Shown one piece after another: positions 32,835 to 40,980 of a stretch of 64,000 nt of DNA. This DNA is from Paracidovorax avenae. Its GTDB lineage: Bacteria; Pseudomonadota; Gammaproteobacteria; Burkholderiales; Burkholderiaceae_C. The DNA is taken from positions 620,001 to 684,000 of the forward strand of contig NZ_CP156079.1 of NCBI RefSeq assembly GCF_040892545.1, read 5' to 3'. The translations under genes were made by a program, and so were the position numbers. Each line of letters begins with the position of its first letter. Within the stretch, counting starts at the first letter, position 1. The notes under the pieces were generated by a model. That model was not told the DNA's origin. It was given only the letters and a program-made list of their open reading frames with translations, and ran no database searches.

Positions 32835-33878
32835 TCAGCCCGGGAAGTTCTCCGGAATCTTGGCCTTGCCGCGGGCTTCCGCGGGGCTGATGATGTTGCG
32901 CCGCACGAGGTCGGTGAGGTTCTGGTCCAGCGTCTGCATGCCGACGCTGCTGCTGGTCTGGATGGTGGAGTACATCTGCGCCACCTTGGCCTCGCGGATC
33001 AGGTTGCGGATGGCACTGGTGCCCAGCATGATCTCGTGCGCCGCCACGCGGCCCTGGCCGTCCTTGGTCTTGCACAGCGTCTGGGAGATCACGGCCTGCA
33101 GCGATTCGGACAGCATGGCGCGCACCATCTCCTTCTCTTCGGCGGGGAACACGTCGATGATCCGGTCGATGGTCTTGGCGGCGCTGGAGGTGTGCAGGGT
33201 GCCGAACACGAGGTGGCCCGTCTCGGCGGCGGTCATGGCCAGGCGGATGGTCTCGAGGTCGCGCATTTCACCCACGAGGATGGCGTCCGGGTCTTCGCGC
33301 AGCGCGGATTTCAGCGCGGCGGCGAAGGACAGCGTCATCGGCCCGACCTCGCGCTGGTTGATCAGGCACTTCTTGGAGTCGTGCACGAACTCGATCGGGT
33401 CTTCCACGGTCAGGATATGCCCGTACTCGGTCTCGTTGAGGTGGTTCACCATGGCCGCGAGCGTGGTGGACTTGCCCGAGCCCGTGGGGCCGGTGACGAG
33501 CACGAGGCCGCGCGGCTTGAGGGCCAGGTCGGCGAAGATCTTCGGGGCGTTGAGCTGCTCGAGCGTGAGGATCTTGCTCGGGATGGTACGGAACACGGCG
33601 GCCGCGCCGCGGTTCTGGTTGAAGGCGTTGACCCGGAAGCGCGCCAGGCCCTCGATCTCGAACGAGAAGTCCACTTCCAGGAACTCCTCGTACACCTTGC
33701 GCTGGGCGTCGCTCATGATGTCGTACACCATGGCATGCACCGTCTTGTGGTCGAGCGCATCGACGTTGATGCGGCGCACGTCGCCATGCACGCGGATCAT
33801 CGGAGGCAGGCCCGCGGACAGGTGCAGGTCGGAGGCCTTGTTCTTCACGCTGAAGGCGAGCAGTTGGGTGATGTCCAC
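32835..33878 (-). CDS. pilT: Type IV pilus retraction ATPase PilT
   Basis: A 347-residue hexameric ATPase that drives pilus disassembly and twitching motility. It starts with GTG at 33878, giving the family N-terminus VDITQLLAFSVKNKASDLHL. Walker A GPTGSGKST lies near residue 129, Walker B ILVGEMRDLET, His box HLVFGTLHTSSAAKTIDRI, and the C-terminal AIRNLIREAK motif needed for retraction is present. It diverges from yggS with only 41 bp between starts. Confidence 0.97.
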   Translation of the reverse strand: MDITQLLAFSVKNKASDLHLSAGLPPMIRVHGDVRRINVDALDHKTVHAMVYDIMSDAQRKVYEEFLEVDFSFEIEGLARFRVNAFNQNRGAAAVFRTIPSKILTLEQLNAPKIFADLALKPRGLVLVTGPTGSGKSTTLAAMVNHLNETEYGHILTVEDPIEFVHDSKKCLINQREVGPMTLSFAAALKSALREDPDAILVGEMRDLETIRLAMTAAETGHLVFGTLHTSSAAKTIDRIIDVFPAEEKEMVRAMLSESLQAVISQTLCKTKDGQGRVAAHEIMLGTSAIRNLIREAKVAQMYSTIQTSSSVGMQTLDQNLTDLVRRNIISPAEARGKAKIPENFPG

Positions 33879-33919
33879 GAAAAGCCCTTGGTCGTTTGGT
33901 ACGCTTGAGAGCAATCATT

Positions 33920-34645
33920 ATGACGACGATTGGTAACAACCTCCAAGGGGTCCTGGACCGCATCGCGCAGGCCTGCGCGGGGGCGGGCCGGGCGCCCTCC
34001 AGCGTGCGGCTGCTGGCCGTTTCCAAGACCTTCGGCGCACCGGCCGTCCGCGAGGCGGCGCTGGCGGGACAGCGGGCGTTCGGCGAGAACTACATCCAGG
34101 AGGGCGTCGGGAAGATCGTTGCCCTGGGCGCGCCGGAGTCCGGCTTGGCCCATGCGCTGGAATGGCACTGCATCGGCCCCGTGCAGAGCAACAAGACGCG
34201 GCTGGTGGCGGAGCATTTCGACTGGGTGCACACGGTGGACCGCCTCAAGACGGCCGAGCGCCTGGCGCAGCAGCGTCCGGACCACCTGCCGGCGCTGCAG
34301 GTGTGCATCCAGGTGAACGTGGACGGCGGCGCCACCAAGGCCGGCCTGCCGCCGGACGACGTGCCCGGCCTGGCCCTGGCCGTGGCGCGGCTGCCACGCC
34401 TGAGGCTGCGGGGGCTGATGGCCATCCCCGAGCCGGCGCCGGACTTCGCGGCGCAGTTCGCGGTGCATGCGCAGGCGAGGGCGCTCTTCGACCTTCTGCG
34501 CGCATCCGGCGCGCCGGGCATGGAGGACTTCGACACGCTCTCGCTGGGCATGACGGCCGACCTGGAGGCCGCCATCCACGCGGGCAGCACCATGGTGCGC
34601 GTGGGCAGCGGCATCTTCGGCGCGCGCAGCTACCCTGCGCGCTGA
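33920..34645 (+). CDS. yggS: YggS-type PLP-binding protein (PLPHP)
   Basis: A 241-residue single-domain protein with the alanine-racemase-like barrel. The PLP lysine lies in LLAVSKTFGAP (about Lys37), followed by GQRAFGENYIQEG and EWHCIGPVQSNKTRLV, all typical of YggS/PROSC. These proteins keep vitamin B6 and amino-acid pools in balance and have no proven catalytic activity. The pilT-yggS divergent pair is a widespread arrangement in proteobacteria. The stop is 11 bp from that of the convergent aldolase gene. Confidence 0.93.
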   Translation: MTTIGNNLQGVLDRIAQACAGAGRAPSSVRLLAVSKTFGAPAVREAALAGQRAFGENYIQEGVGKIVALGAPESGLAHALEWHCIGPVQSNKTRLVAEHFDWVHTVDRLKTAERLAQQRPDHLPALQVCIQVNVDGGATKAGLPPDDVPGLALAVARLPRLRLRGLMAIPEPAPDFAAQFAVHAQARALFDLLRASGAPGMEDFDTLSLGMTADLEAAIHAGSTMVRVGSGIFGARSYPAR

Positions 34646-34656
34646 GGAGCGCAGGG

Positions 34657-35721
34657 TCAGCCCTGGAATGCCTCGACGCAGCCCAGGGTGTGTTCGACAT
34701 CTTCGGGCCCCACGTCCAGGTGGGTGACCCAGCGCAGGCGGATCTGCCCGCCGCAGAGGCTGCGCGTGACGTAGATGCCGTGCTGGGACAGCCAGGCCAT
34801 CAGGGCCGGGGCGATGTCGGAGTGCACGTCGGTGAACAGGATGTTGGTGTGCGCGGAGGCCACGCTGAGGCGCCGGCGCAGCACCGGATGGCTGCGGCCG
34901 ACCTCCGCCAGGCCCTCGGCCAGCGAGCGCAGCAGGGTGTGGTCGTCCGCCATGCGGCGCACGTGGTGGTCCAGGGCGTAGTGCCCTGCGGCAGCGAGCA
35001 TGCCGACCTGCCGCATGGCGCCGCCCAGCATCTTGCGGGTGCGGCGGGCGCGCGCGATGAAGTCGTGGGAGCCGAGCAGCAGGGAGCCCACGGGAGCGCC
35101 CAGGCCCTTGCTCAGGCAGATCGACGCGGAGTCGAAATGCGCGCAGATGGCGCGCGCCTCGTCGTACACGTCCGTGCCGTGGGCCATGGCGTTGGCGGTC
35201 GCCGCATTGAACAGTCGTGCGCCGTCGAGGTGCATGGACAGCTGGCGGCTGCGCGCGAGGGCGGCCACGTCGGCGATGTACGGGTTGGGCAGGACCTGGC
35301 CGCCGGCCGTGTTTTCCAGCACCACCAGGCGGGTGCGGGCGAAGTGAGGGTCGTCCGGCTTGATGGCAGCGGCGATGTCGCGCAGGCACAACGTGCCGTC
35401 GGCGCGGTTCTCGATGGGCTGGGGATGGATGGAGCCCAGCGTCGCCATGCCGCCGCCTTCCCAGCGGTAGGTGTGCCAGCTCTGGCCCACGATGGCTTCG
35501 TCCCCCCGCTGGCAGTGGCCCATGAGCGCAATGAGGTTGGCCTGCGTGCCGCTGGGGGCGAACAGCGCGGCGTCGAACCCGAGAAGTTCCGCGGCATGGT
35601 TCTGCAGGTCGTTCACGGAAGGGTCGTCGCCGAAGACGTCGTCGCCCAGGGGGGCGCCCTGCATGGCTTCACGCATGGCGGCAGTGGGCTGCGTGACGGT
35701 ATCGCTGCGGAAGTCGTGCAT
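34657..35721 (-). CDS. ltaE: Low-specificity L-threonine aldolase
   Basis: A 354-residue PLP enzyme of fold type I that splits L-threonine and L-allo-threonine to glycine and acetaldehyde. It begins MHDFRSDTVTQPTAAMREAM, the family N-terminus. Further signatures are GDDVFGDDPSVNDLQ, ENTAGGQVLPNPY, HLDGARLFNA and the PLP lysine in SICLSKGLGAPVGS. I use the ATG at 35721; the longer in-frame extension is Arg/Pro-rich and unlike the family. Confidence 0.93.
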   Translation of the reverse strand: MHDFRSDTVTQPTAAMREAMQGAPLGDDVFGDDPSVNDLQNHAAELLGFDAALFAPSGTQANLIALMGHCQRGDEAIVGQSWHTYRWEGGGMATLGSIHPQPIENRADGTLCLRDIAAAIKPDDPHFARTRLVVLENTAGGQVLPNPYIADVAALARSRQLSMHLDGARLFNAATANAMAHGTDVYDEARAICAHFDSASICLSKGLGAPVGSLLLGSHDFIARARRTRKMLGGAMRQVGMLAAAGHYALDHHVRRMADDHTLLRSLAEGLAEVGRSHPVLRRRLSVASAHTNILFTDVHSDIAPALMAWLSQHGIYVTRSLCGGQIRLRWVTHLDVGPEDVEHTLGCVEAFQG

Positions 35722-35939
35722 CGGAACGGGCTCCTGGGGGGGCGGGAGAAGGGGCGGGCTTCGGCTGCGATAGTAGCTGCGGCGACCCGCTCCGCGAGTG
35801 AAACGGGGGCAAATCCCCTCGGGATGCCGGTGCGCTCCCGCCTGCGGGCGGTGTAAGCTGGGGCGGTTGCGCGCCGTGCCCGCTCCAGGGCCTGCCCCCC
35901 CTTTTTTACCCTTTCCCGTTTTCAAGGAGTTGCCCTGCC

Positions 35940-37079
35940 ATGCCCGGTCTGTTGCCCGATGTCGATCCCGATGGCCTGCTGGAGTTCTCGGTCGTGTACA
36001 CCGACCGGGCGCTCAACCATATGTCGCGCCGTTTCGCCGGCGTGGTGCAGGACATCCTCGCCACGCTGAAGTCGGTGTACGGCGCCCACACCGCCGTGCT
36101 CGTTCCCGGCAGCGGCACGTTCGGCATGGAGGCGGTGGCCCGCCAGTTCGCCAACCGCGAGAAGGTGCTGATCGTTCGCAATGGCTGGTTCAGCTACCGC
36201 TGGAGCCAGATTTTCGACGCGGGCGGGCTGGGCGGCGGTGCCGTGGTCTGCCAGGCGCGCCGGCAGGGCGAGGGCCCGCAGGCACCCTGGGCGCCGTGCC
36301 CGGCCGACGAGGTGGCGCAGGCCATCCGCGCCGAACGGCCGAAGGTGGTGTTCGCGCCGCACGTGGAGACGGCCAGCGGCATCCTGCTGCCGGACGACTA
36401 CCTGCGCACCGTGGCTGAGGCGGCGCACGAGGTGGGCGCGCTGTTCGTGCTGGACTGCGTGGCTTCCGGCGCGATGTGGGTGGACATGCGTGCCACGGGC
36501 GTGGACGTGCTCATCTCCGCGCCGCAGAAGGGCTGGAGCGGCTCGCCCTGCTGTGCCATGGTCATGCTCAGCGAGCGCGCGCGTCATGCGATCGAGGGAA
36601 CGCAGAGTTCCAGCTTCTCCTGCGACCTCAAGAAGTGGATGCAGATCGCGGAAGGCTACGAGAAGGGGCAGCATGCCTACCACACGACCATGCCGACCGA
36701 TGCGCTCGTGCGGCTGCGGGACGTGATGTTCGAGACCCGCGACGACGGCTTCGAGCGGGTGCGCGAGCGGCAGATCGAACTGGGGGCGAAGGTGCGCGCG
36801 CTGCTGGAGTCGCGCGGGTTCCCGAGCGTGGCGGCCGAGGGCTGGAAGGCGCCGGGCGTGGTAGTGAGCTACACCACCGATCCGGGCATCCAGAGCGGCC
36901 GCAAGTTCCTGGAGGCGGGGCTGCAGACCGCTGCGGGCGTGCCGCTGCAGTGCGGGGAAGGGCCTGACTTCCAGACCTTCCGCATCGGCCTGTTCGGGCT
37001 GGACAAGTGGCGCAACGTGGACCGCACGGTCGGCCACCTGGCCGCGGCCCTGGACCGCATCGCGCCCGCCCGGGGCTGA
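35940..37079 (+). CDS. Class V aminotransferase (serine-pyruvate / alanine-glyoxylate type)
   Basis: A 379-residue PLP enzyme. GSGTFGMEAVARQFAN binds the cofactor phosphate, FVLDCVASGAMWVDM holds the Asp of the PLP ring, and the PLP lysine lies in VLISAPQKGWSGSPCC near residue 199. This fits the alanine-glyoxylate/serine-pyruvate aminotransferase group, though the precise donor and acceptor cannot be set. The ATG at 35940 is preceded by AAGGAG. It runs alone between the divergent ltaE and a DUF445 gene. Confidence 0.88.
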   Translation: MPGLLPDVDPDGLLEFSVVYTDRALNHMSRRFAGVVQDILATLKSVYGAHTAVLVPGSGTFGMEAVARQFANREKVLIVRNGWFSYRWSQIFDAGGLGGGAVVCQARRQGEGPQAPWAPCPADEVAQAIRAERPKVVFAPHVETASGILLPDDYLRTVAEAAHEVGALFVLDCVASGAMWVDMRATGVDVLISAPQKGWSGSPCCAMVMLSERARHAIEGTQSSSFSCDLKKWMQIAEGYEKGQHAYHTTMPTDALVRLRDVMFETRDDGFERVRERQIELGAKVRALLESRGFPSVAAEGWKAPGVVVSYTTDPGIQSGRKFLEAGLQTAAGVPLQCGEGPDFQTFRIGLFGLDKWRNVDRTVGHLAAALDRIAPARG

Positions 37080-37194
37080 GTCCGCGCCGGGCGCGGCGGC
37101 GCCTGGGGCCTTTTGACAGGCCCTAAACCGCCAAGCCCGTACGGGCAACAGTTCCTTACGCCCCGCCGGGCGGCGGGCGGGCTATTCTCCGGGC

Positions 37195-38619
37195 ATGGAC
37201 AGCAGCAGTCGCAACCGCAACCCCGGCGACGGCGGGCCCGCGCCGGGCATGGAAGCCCTGGGCGCCGCGGGCGGCCTCCTGGGTGTGCCTCCCCTGGGCG
37301 AAAGCCCTTCTGCGTCGCCGGCCGCCACCGAGCGCGCGCTGGCGCTGGCGCGGTCGAAATGGCTGGCCACCGGGCTGCTGCTGGCCGTGGCGGCGGTCTT
37401 CGCGGGCACCTATGCCCTCCCGCCGAGCCTGCTGGTGTCGTGCGTGCGCGCGATGGCCGAGGCGGCGATGGTCGGTGCACTGGCGGACTGGTTCGCGGTG
37501 TCCGCCCTGTTCCGCCGGATCCCGCTGCCCTGGGTGCAGCGCCATACCGACATCATCGCGCGCAACAAGGAGCGCATCGGTGGCAATCTGGCCGTGTTCG
37601 TGCGCGACAAGTTCCTGGACGCCCCCTCGCTGGTCACGCTGATCCGCCGCCACGACCCGGCGGACATGCTGGCGCAGTGGCTGACGTCGCCGGGCAACGC
37701 GCAGCTGCTGGGGCGGCAGGTGGCGCGGCTGGCGCTCGCGGCGCTCGATACGGTGGAGGACGCGCGCATCCAGCGCTTCATGAACCAGGCCGCGCGCGCG
37801 CTGGTGGGGCAACTGGACCTGTCGCGCACCATGGCCGCGGCGCTGGGCGCGCTCACCCAGGGGGGGCGCCACCAGGTGCTGCTGGACGACGTGCTGGCGC
37901 GCGTGACCCTGCTGCTGCGCGCCCCCGAGACGCGCACCTTCATCGCGGAAGCCATCGTGCAGTGGATCAAGCGGGAGCACCCCCTGAAGGAGAAGGTGCT
38001 GCCCACCGACTGGCTCAGCGGCAAGGGGGCGGGGGCCATCGCCCAGGCCATCGACAGCCTGCTGGCCGAGGTGGCGAGCGATCCGGCGCACCAGTTGCGC
38101 TCGGCGCTCGATGCCGCGGTGCAGCGCCTGATCGAGCGGCTTCAAACCGATCCCGACTGGGAGCGGCGCGGCCTGGAGCTGCGCGAGTACCTGCAGAACG
38201 ACGAGACCCTGGGCCGCTACGTGCACGACCTGTGGACGAACCTGCGCGAGCGGTTGCAGAAGGACCTGGCCGACGACGACTCCGAGATCTCCCGCAGGGT
38301 GGCCGCCATGGGGCAATGGCTGGGCATGGCCCTGGCAGGCGACCCCGCGCTGCGCGTGCGTCTGAACGTGCGCCTGCAGCTCTGGGCCACGCAGGTGGCG
38401 CCCGACCTGTCGCAGTTCGTGGCCGAGCACATCCGCAACACCGTGGACCGGTGGGATGCCAAGGAAATGGCGCGGCTCGTGGAGCTGCACATCGGCAGTG
38501 ACCTGCAGTTCATCCGCATCAACGGCACCGTGGTCGGCGGCCTGATCGGACTCGTGCTGTTCGCGCTATCGCACGCGCGGGAAATCGCCCAGGGGCTGGG
38601 AATCCTCGCCGCCGGCTGA
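37195..38619 (+). CDS. DUF445 family membrane protein
   Basis: A 474-residue protein of the DUF445 family, function unknown. A Gly/Pro-rich N-terminal tail of about 45 residues is followed by two membrane segments (WLATGLLLAVAAVFAGTYAL and the MAEAAMVGALADWFAVSALF region), then a long helical domain of about 330 residues and a final membrane segment (VVGGLIGLVLFALSHA). The motif ALADWFAVSALFRRIPLPW and the late IGSDLQFIRINGTVVGGLIG are family hallmarks. Confidence 0.85.
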   Translation: MDSSSRNRNPGDGGPAPGMEALGAAGGLLGVPPLGESPSASPAATERALALARSKWLATGLLLAVAAVFAGTYALPPSLLVSCVRAMAEAAMVGALADWFAVSALFRRIPLPWVQRHTDIIARNKERIGGNLAVFVRDKFLDAPSLVTLIRRHDPADMLAQWLTSPGNAQLLGRQVARLALAALDTVEDARIQRFMNQAARALVGQLDLSRTMAAALGALTQGGRHQVLLDDVLARVTLLLRAPETRTFIAEAIVQWIKREHPLKEKVLPTDWLSGKGAGAIAQAIDSLLAEVASDPAHQLRSALDAAVQRLIERLQTDPDWERRGLELREYLQNDETLGRYVHDLWTNLRERLQKDLADDDSEISRRVAAMGQWLGMALAGDPALRVRLNVRLQLWATQVAPDLSQFVAEHIRNTVDRWDAKEMARLVELHIGSDLQFIRINGTVVGGLIGLVLFALSHAREIAQGLGILAAG

Positions 38620-38641
38620 GCTGGCGGCTTCCATCGCCGGG

Positions 38642-39070
38642 TCAGCCCTTGCGTGGTTCCTCGCCCGCCGCGTGGGCCCGCGCGATGGCCAGGATGACCT
38701 CGCGTGCCAGGCGCCGCTGGGGGACCGGCAGCTTGAGATAGATGTCGAAAAGCTCTCGGTCGTCGTAGCCGAGTCCGGCATGCCATTTGTGGAGAGGCTC
38801 GCCTGCCGCGCGCAGGACGGCGCTGCCGTCCCCGGCATCGACGAAGTCCTCCAGCGGCACGCGCAGCCACTGCGACAGCGTGGTGAGCTTGCGGGGGCCC
38901 GGCATGGTTTCCCCGAGCAGCCACCGGCGCACGCCGTGGAGCGTCATGGGCTTGCCCCAGTGCCGTGTATTGAACTCGCGTTCCAGCACCGAGGGTTTGG
39001 GTTCGTAGCCTGCCGTTTCCATTGCCTCCCGCAATTTCCGGGCGAATTTTTGTTTTGCTTGGTCCTGCAT
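38642..39070 (-). CDS. Small helix-turn-helix regulator, paralogue A
   Basis: A 142-residue protein. A lambda-repressor-like helix-turn-helix fills residues 1-75 (SVLEREFNTRHWGKPMTLHG, then VRRWLLGETMPGPRKLTTLS). The C-terminal half (ELFDIYLKLPVPQRRLAREV) is helical and of unknown role. It is closely similar over its whole length to the next gene, by eye about 60-65% identical. It may be a chromosomal regulator of itself and its neighbours; no partner is known. Confidence 0.75.
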   Translation of the reverse strand: MQDQAKQKFARKLREAMETAGYEPKPSVLEREFNTRHWGKPMTLHGVRRWLLGETMPGPRKLTTLSQWLRVPLEDFVDAGDGSAVLRAAGEPLHKWHAGLGYDDRELFDIYLKLPVPQRRLAREVILAIARAHAAGEEPRKG

Positions 39071-39177
39071 GCCGGCACGCTAGGGACCCCTGCAGTGTGT
39101 GGCGTGACTCGGAAGGCGGGTTACGTCCGGGGTGTGATCCCTGGTTCAGTGGACTGCGGGGAACGGGTGTCCGTACG

Positions 39178-39603
39178 TCAGCTCCGGCCCCGCCGCTCTT
39201 CTTCCGCGGCATGCGCGCGGGCGATGGCGAGGATCACTTCGCGGGCGATGCGGCGCTGCGGCACGGGCAGCCGCAGATAGACCTCGAACAGCTGGCGGTC
39301 GTCGTAGCCCATGCCGGCGTGCCAGAGGGCGGCGGGCTCGGTGCTGGGGCGCACGGCCTGCGGGGCCGCGTCTTCCAGGAAGTCCTGGAGGGGGATCTGC
39401 AGCCACTGGGAGAGGGTGACGAGCTTGCGGTGGTCGGGCAGGGTTTCGCCGCGCAGCCAGCGCCGCACGCCGTGCAGGCTCATGGGCTTGCCCCAGTGGC
39501 GGGTGTTGAATTCCCTCTCGAGAACGGACGGCCGGGCCTCGTAGCCCGCCTTTTCCATAGCGTTCCGTAACTTCTCGGCAAAATTTTGCTTTGCATCCTG
39601 CAT
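39178..39603 (-). CDS. Small helix-turn-helix regulator, paralogue B
   Basis: A 141-residue twin of the preceding protein, sharing the block SVLEREFNTRHWGKPM exactly and WHAGMGYDDRQLFEVYLRLP nearly so. The duplication seems to extend upstream: both starts are followed on the plus strand by TGCATGC-(A/C)-(G/G)(T/G)CACGCTA-type sequence. It diverges from the unknown gene at 39769, with an inverted repeat between them that could be its operator. Confidence 0.75.
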   Translation of the reverse strand: MQDAKQNFAEKLRNAMEKAGYEARPSVLEREFNTRHWGKPMSLHGVRRWLRGETLPDHRKLVTLSQWLQIPLQDFLEDAAPQAVRPSTEPAALWHAGMGYDDRQLFEVYLRLPVPQRRIAREVILAIARAHAAEEERRGRS

Positions 39604-39653
39604 GCAGTCACGCTATGGATCGCCCATCGGAATGGGGTGATTCGGCTATATAG

Positions 39654-39670
39654 TCACGAAATCAACGTGA
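39654..39670. promoter_or_regulatory. Candidate operator of the HTH regulator pair
   Basis: TCACG-N7-CGTGA forms an inverted repeat in an AT-rich patch in the 165-bp divergent gap. A further TCACG lies at 39608-39612. Its place between an HTH gene and a divergent gene suggests a repressor site. Confidence 0.4.
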
Positions 39671-39768
39671 TTTGTGGTTACGGATGCGGTGTGCGGCGCT
39701 GTCCGGCGGGCCGGACGGGCATGCACAGGTGACCGGGAACGGATCCACGACAAAGGGAAGGGCGTGCG

Positions 39769-40872
39769 ATGGAGGACGTGGTTGGCATGGCGCTGCAGGC
39801 GCCGGAACGGGCGCTTTGCGTCGGGGGCTGGGGGGTCTCCGAAAACGGGGAGCGTAGCGAAGGGTACAACTCCCGGCCTGCGGGCCGGCCGGAGCCTGAA
39901 GACCCGATGGAGAGCGCCATCGCCCAGTTGCGGCTCGCGTGGTGCATGAAGGACCCCGACACGACGGCAGACCGCTGGATCGCCTCGGCCGAGTGGCCCT
40001 TCCGCGCGATGGCGCTGGCATTGGAGGCGCGCCGGCGTGCCCTCTGGGGCCGGCTGTCGGCCCTGGGGATGGCGCGCCTGCAGGCCCAGGGAGAAGGGCT
40101 GGACACGGTGCTGCGCCTGGCGCGGCGGCTGCCGCGCGGGATGGCGCCCACGCGCGGCGCAGGGCTGGGGGGCACGCCGGAGCAGGGTGCCCCGCGGCTG
40201 GAGGATCTGGCGGGCCTGGTGGGCCGTGCGGCGGACCTGCGCAGCTATGGCTGGCAGGGGCTGTCCCCCGGGGCCATGGTGGCCTGGGCGCTGGGGCACG
40301 GGGCTGGCGCGGTGGGCGCCGCGTCGGAGAATCCGACGGTGGCCTGGCTGAGCGGCGGCGCCGTGGCAGCGGCCAATGCGCAGGGGCCCTGCATGGTGCT
40401 CGGCGGGGTGATCGATGCGGTGGTGCTGCGTGCCCTGCGCGCCAGCGCGGAAGGCCGGGTGGACGAGGCGCTGGCGATCGCCCGCATGCATTCCGCACCG
40501 CTGCAGGATGCGGCGGAGCAGGTGGAGTGCGCCGCCACCATGCTGGACGCGATCGACCTGCGCGTGCAGGAAATCACCTGGCTGCTCGGGCGGCTGGAGG
40601 CGCGCCTTGGCCCGGTGGCGCACCGGGCCGAGATCGCGCTCGCGTTGCGGGAGGCGCGCCAGGCGCACCCGGTGCGCAACGCGGGGCAGGGCCTGGCGCC
40701 TGAGCTGTTGCCTGGCGAGCGTGCGGTGCTGGAAATGCTGACCACGCTGGGCGGCGCGCTGTACCGCACCGCGACGGTCCAGCTGCTGGACGATCTGGGT
40801 CGCCTGACGCGCCAGAGCGGCGAAACCGTGGCCCGCATGCGGCGCTGGCTGCTGATGACCCCGGCGGGGTAA
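39769..40872 (+). CDS. Hypothetical protein, 367 residues
   Basis: I do not recognise this protein. It is rich in Ala, Arg, Leu and Gly, looks mostly helical and soluble, and has no signal peptide or clear membrane segment. A Gly/Ala stretch (WLSGGAVAAANAQGPCMVLGG) lies near residue 190. The first 46 residues look unlike the rest, and an internal ATG at 39907 (MESAIAQLRLAWCM) could be the true start. It diverges from two small HTH regulators, which may control it, and converges on glcD. Confidence 0.6.
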   Translation: MEDVVGMALQAPERALCVGGWGVSENGERSEGYNSRPAGRPEPEDPMESAIAQLRLAWCMKDPDTTADRWIASAEWPFRAMALALEARRRALWGRLSALGMARLQAQGEGLDTVLRLARRLPRGMAPTRGAGLGGTPEQGAPRLEDLAGLVGRAADLRSYGWQGLSPGAMVAWALGHGAGAVGAASENPTVAWLSGGAVAAANAQGPCMVLGGVIDAVVLRALRASAEGRVDEALAIARMHSAPLQDAAEQVECAATMLDAIDLRVQEITWLLGRLEARLGPVAHRAEIALALREARQAHPVRNAGQGLAPELLPGERAVLEMLTTLGGALYRTATVQLLDDLGRLTRQSGETVARMRRWLLMTPAG

Positions 40873-40980
40873 CTCCGGGGCAGCGCGGCGCAGCGGTACG
40901 GGCACGGCGCGGTGGAGCGGGCGATGCGCCTCGTGCGACGGCATGCTGCAAACGGAGCGGCACCACAGGGGTGGGCCGTC

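Noticed and set aside
37113-37118. TTGACA before the DUF445 gene as a promoter
   Set aside because: No -10-like hexamer lies 16-18 bp downstream, so it is not called.
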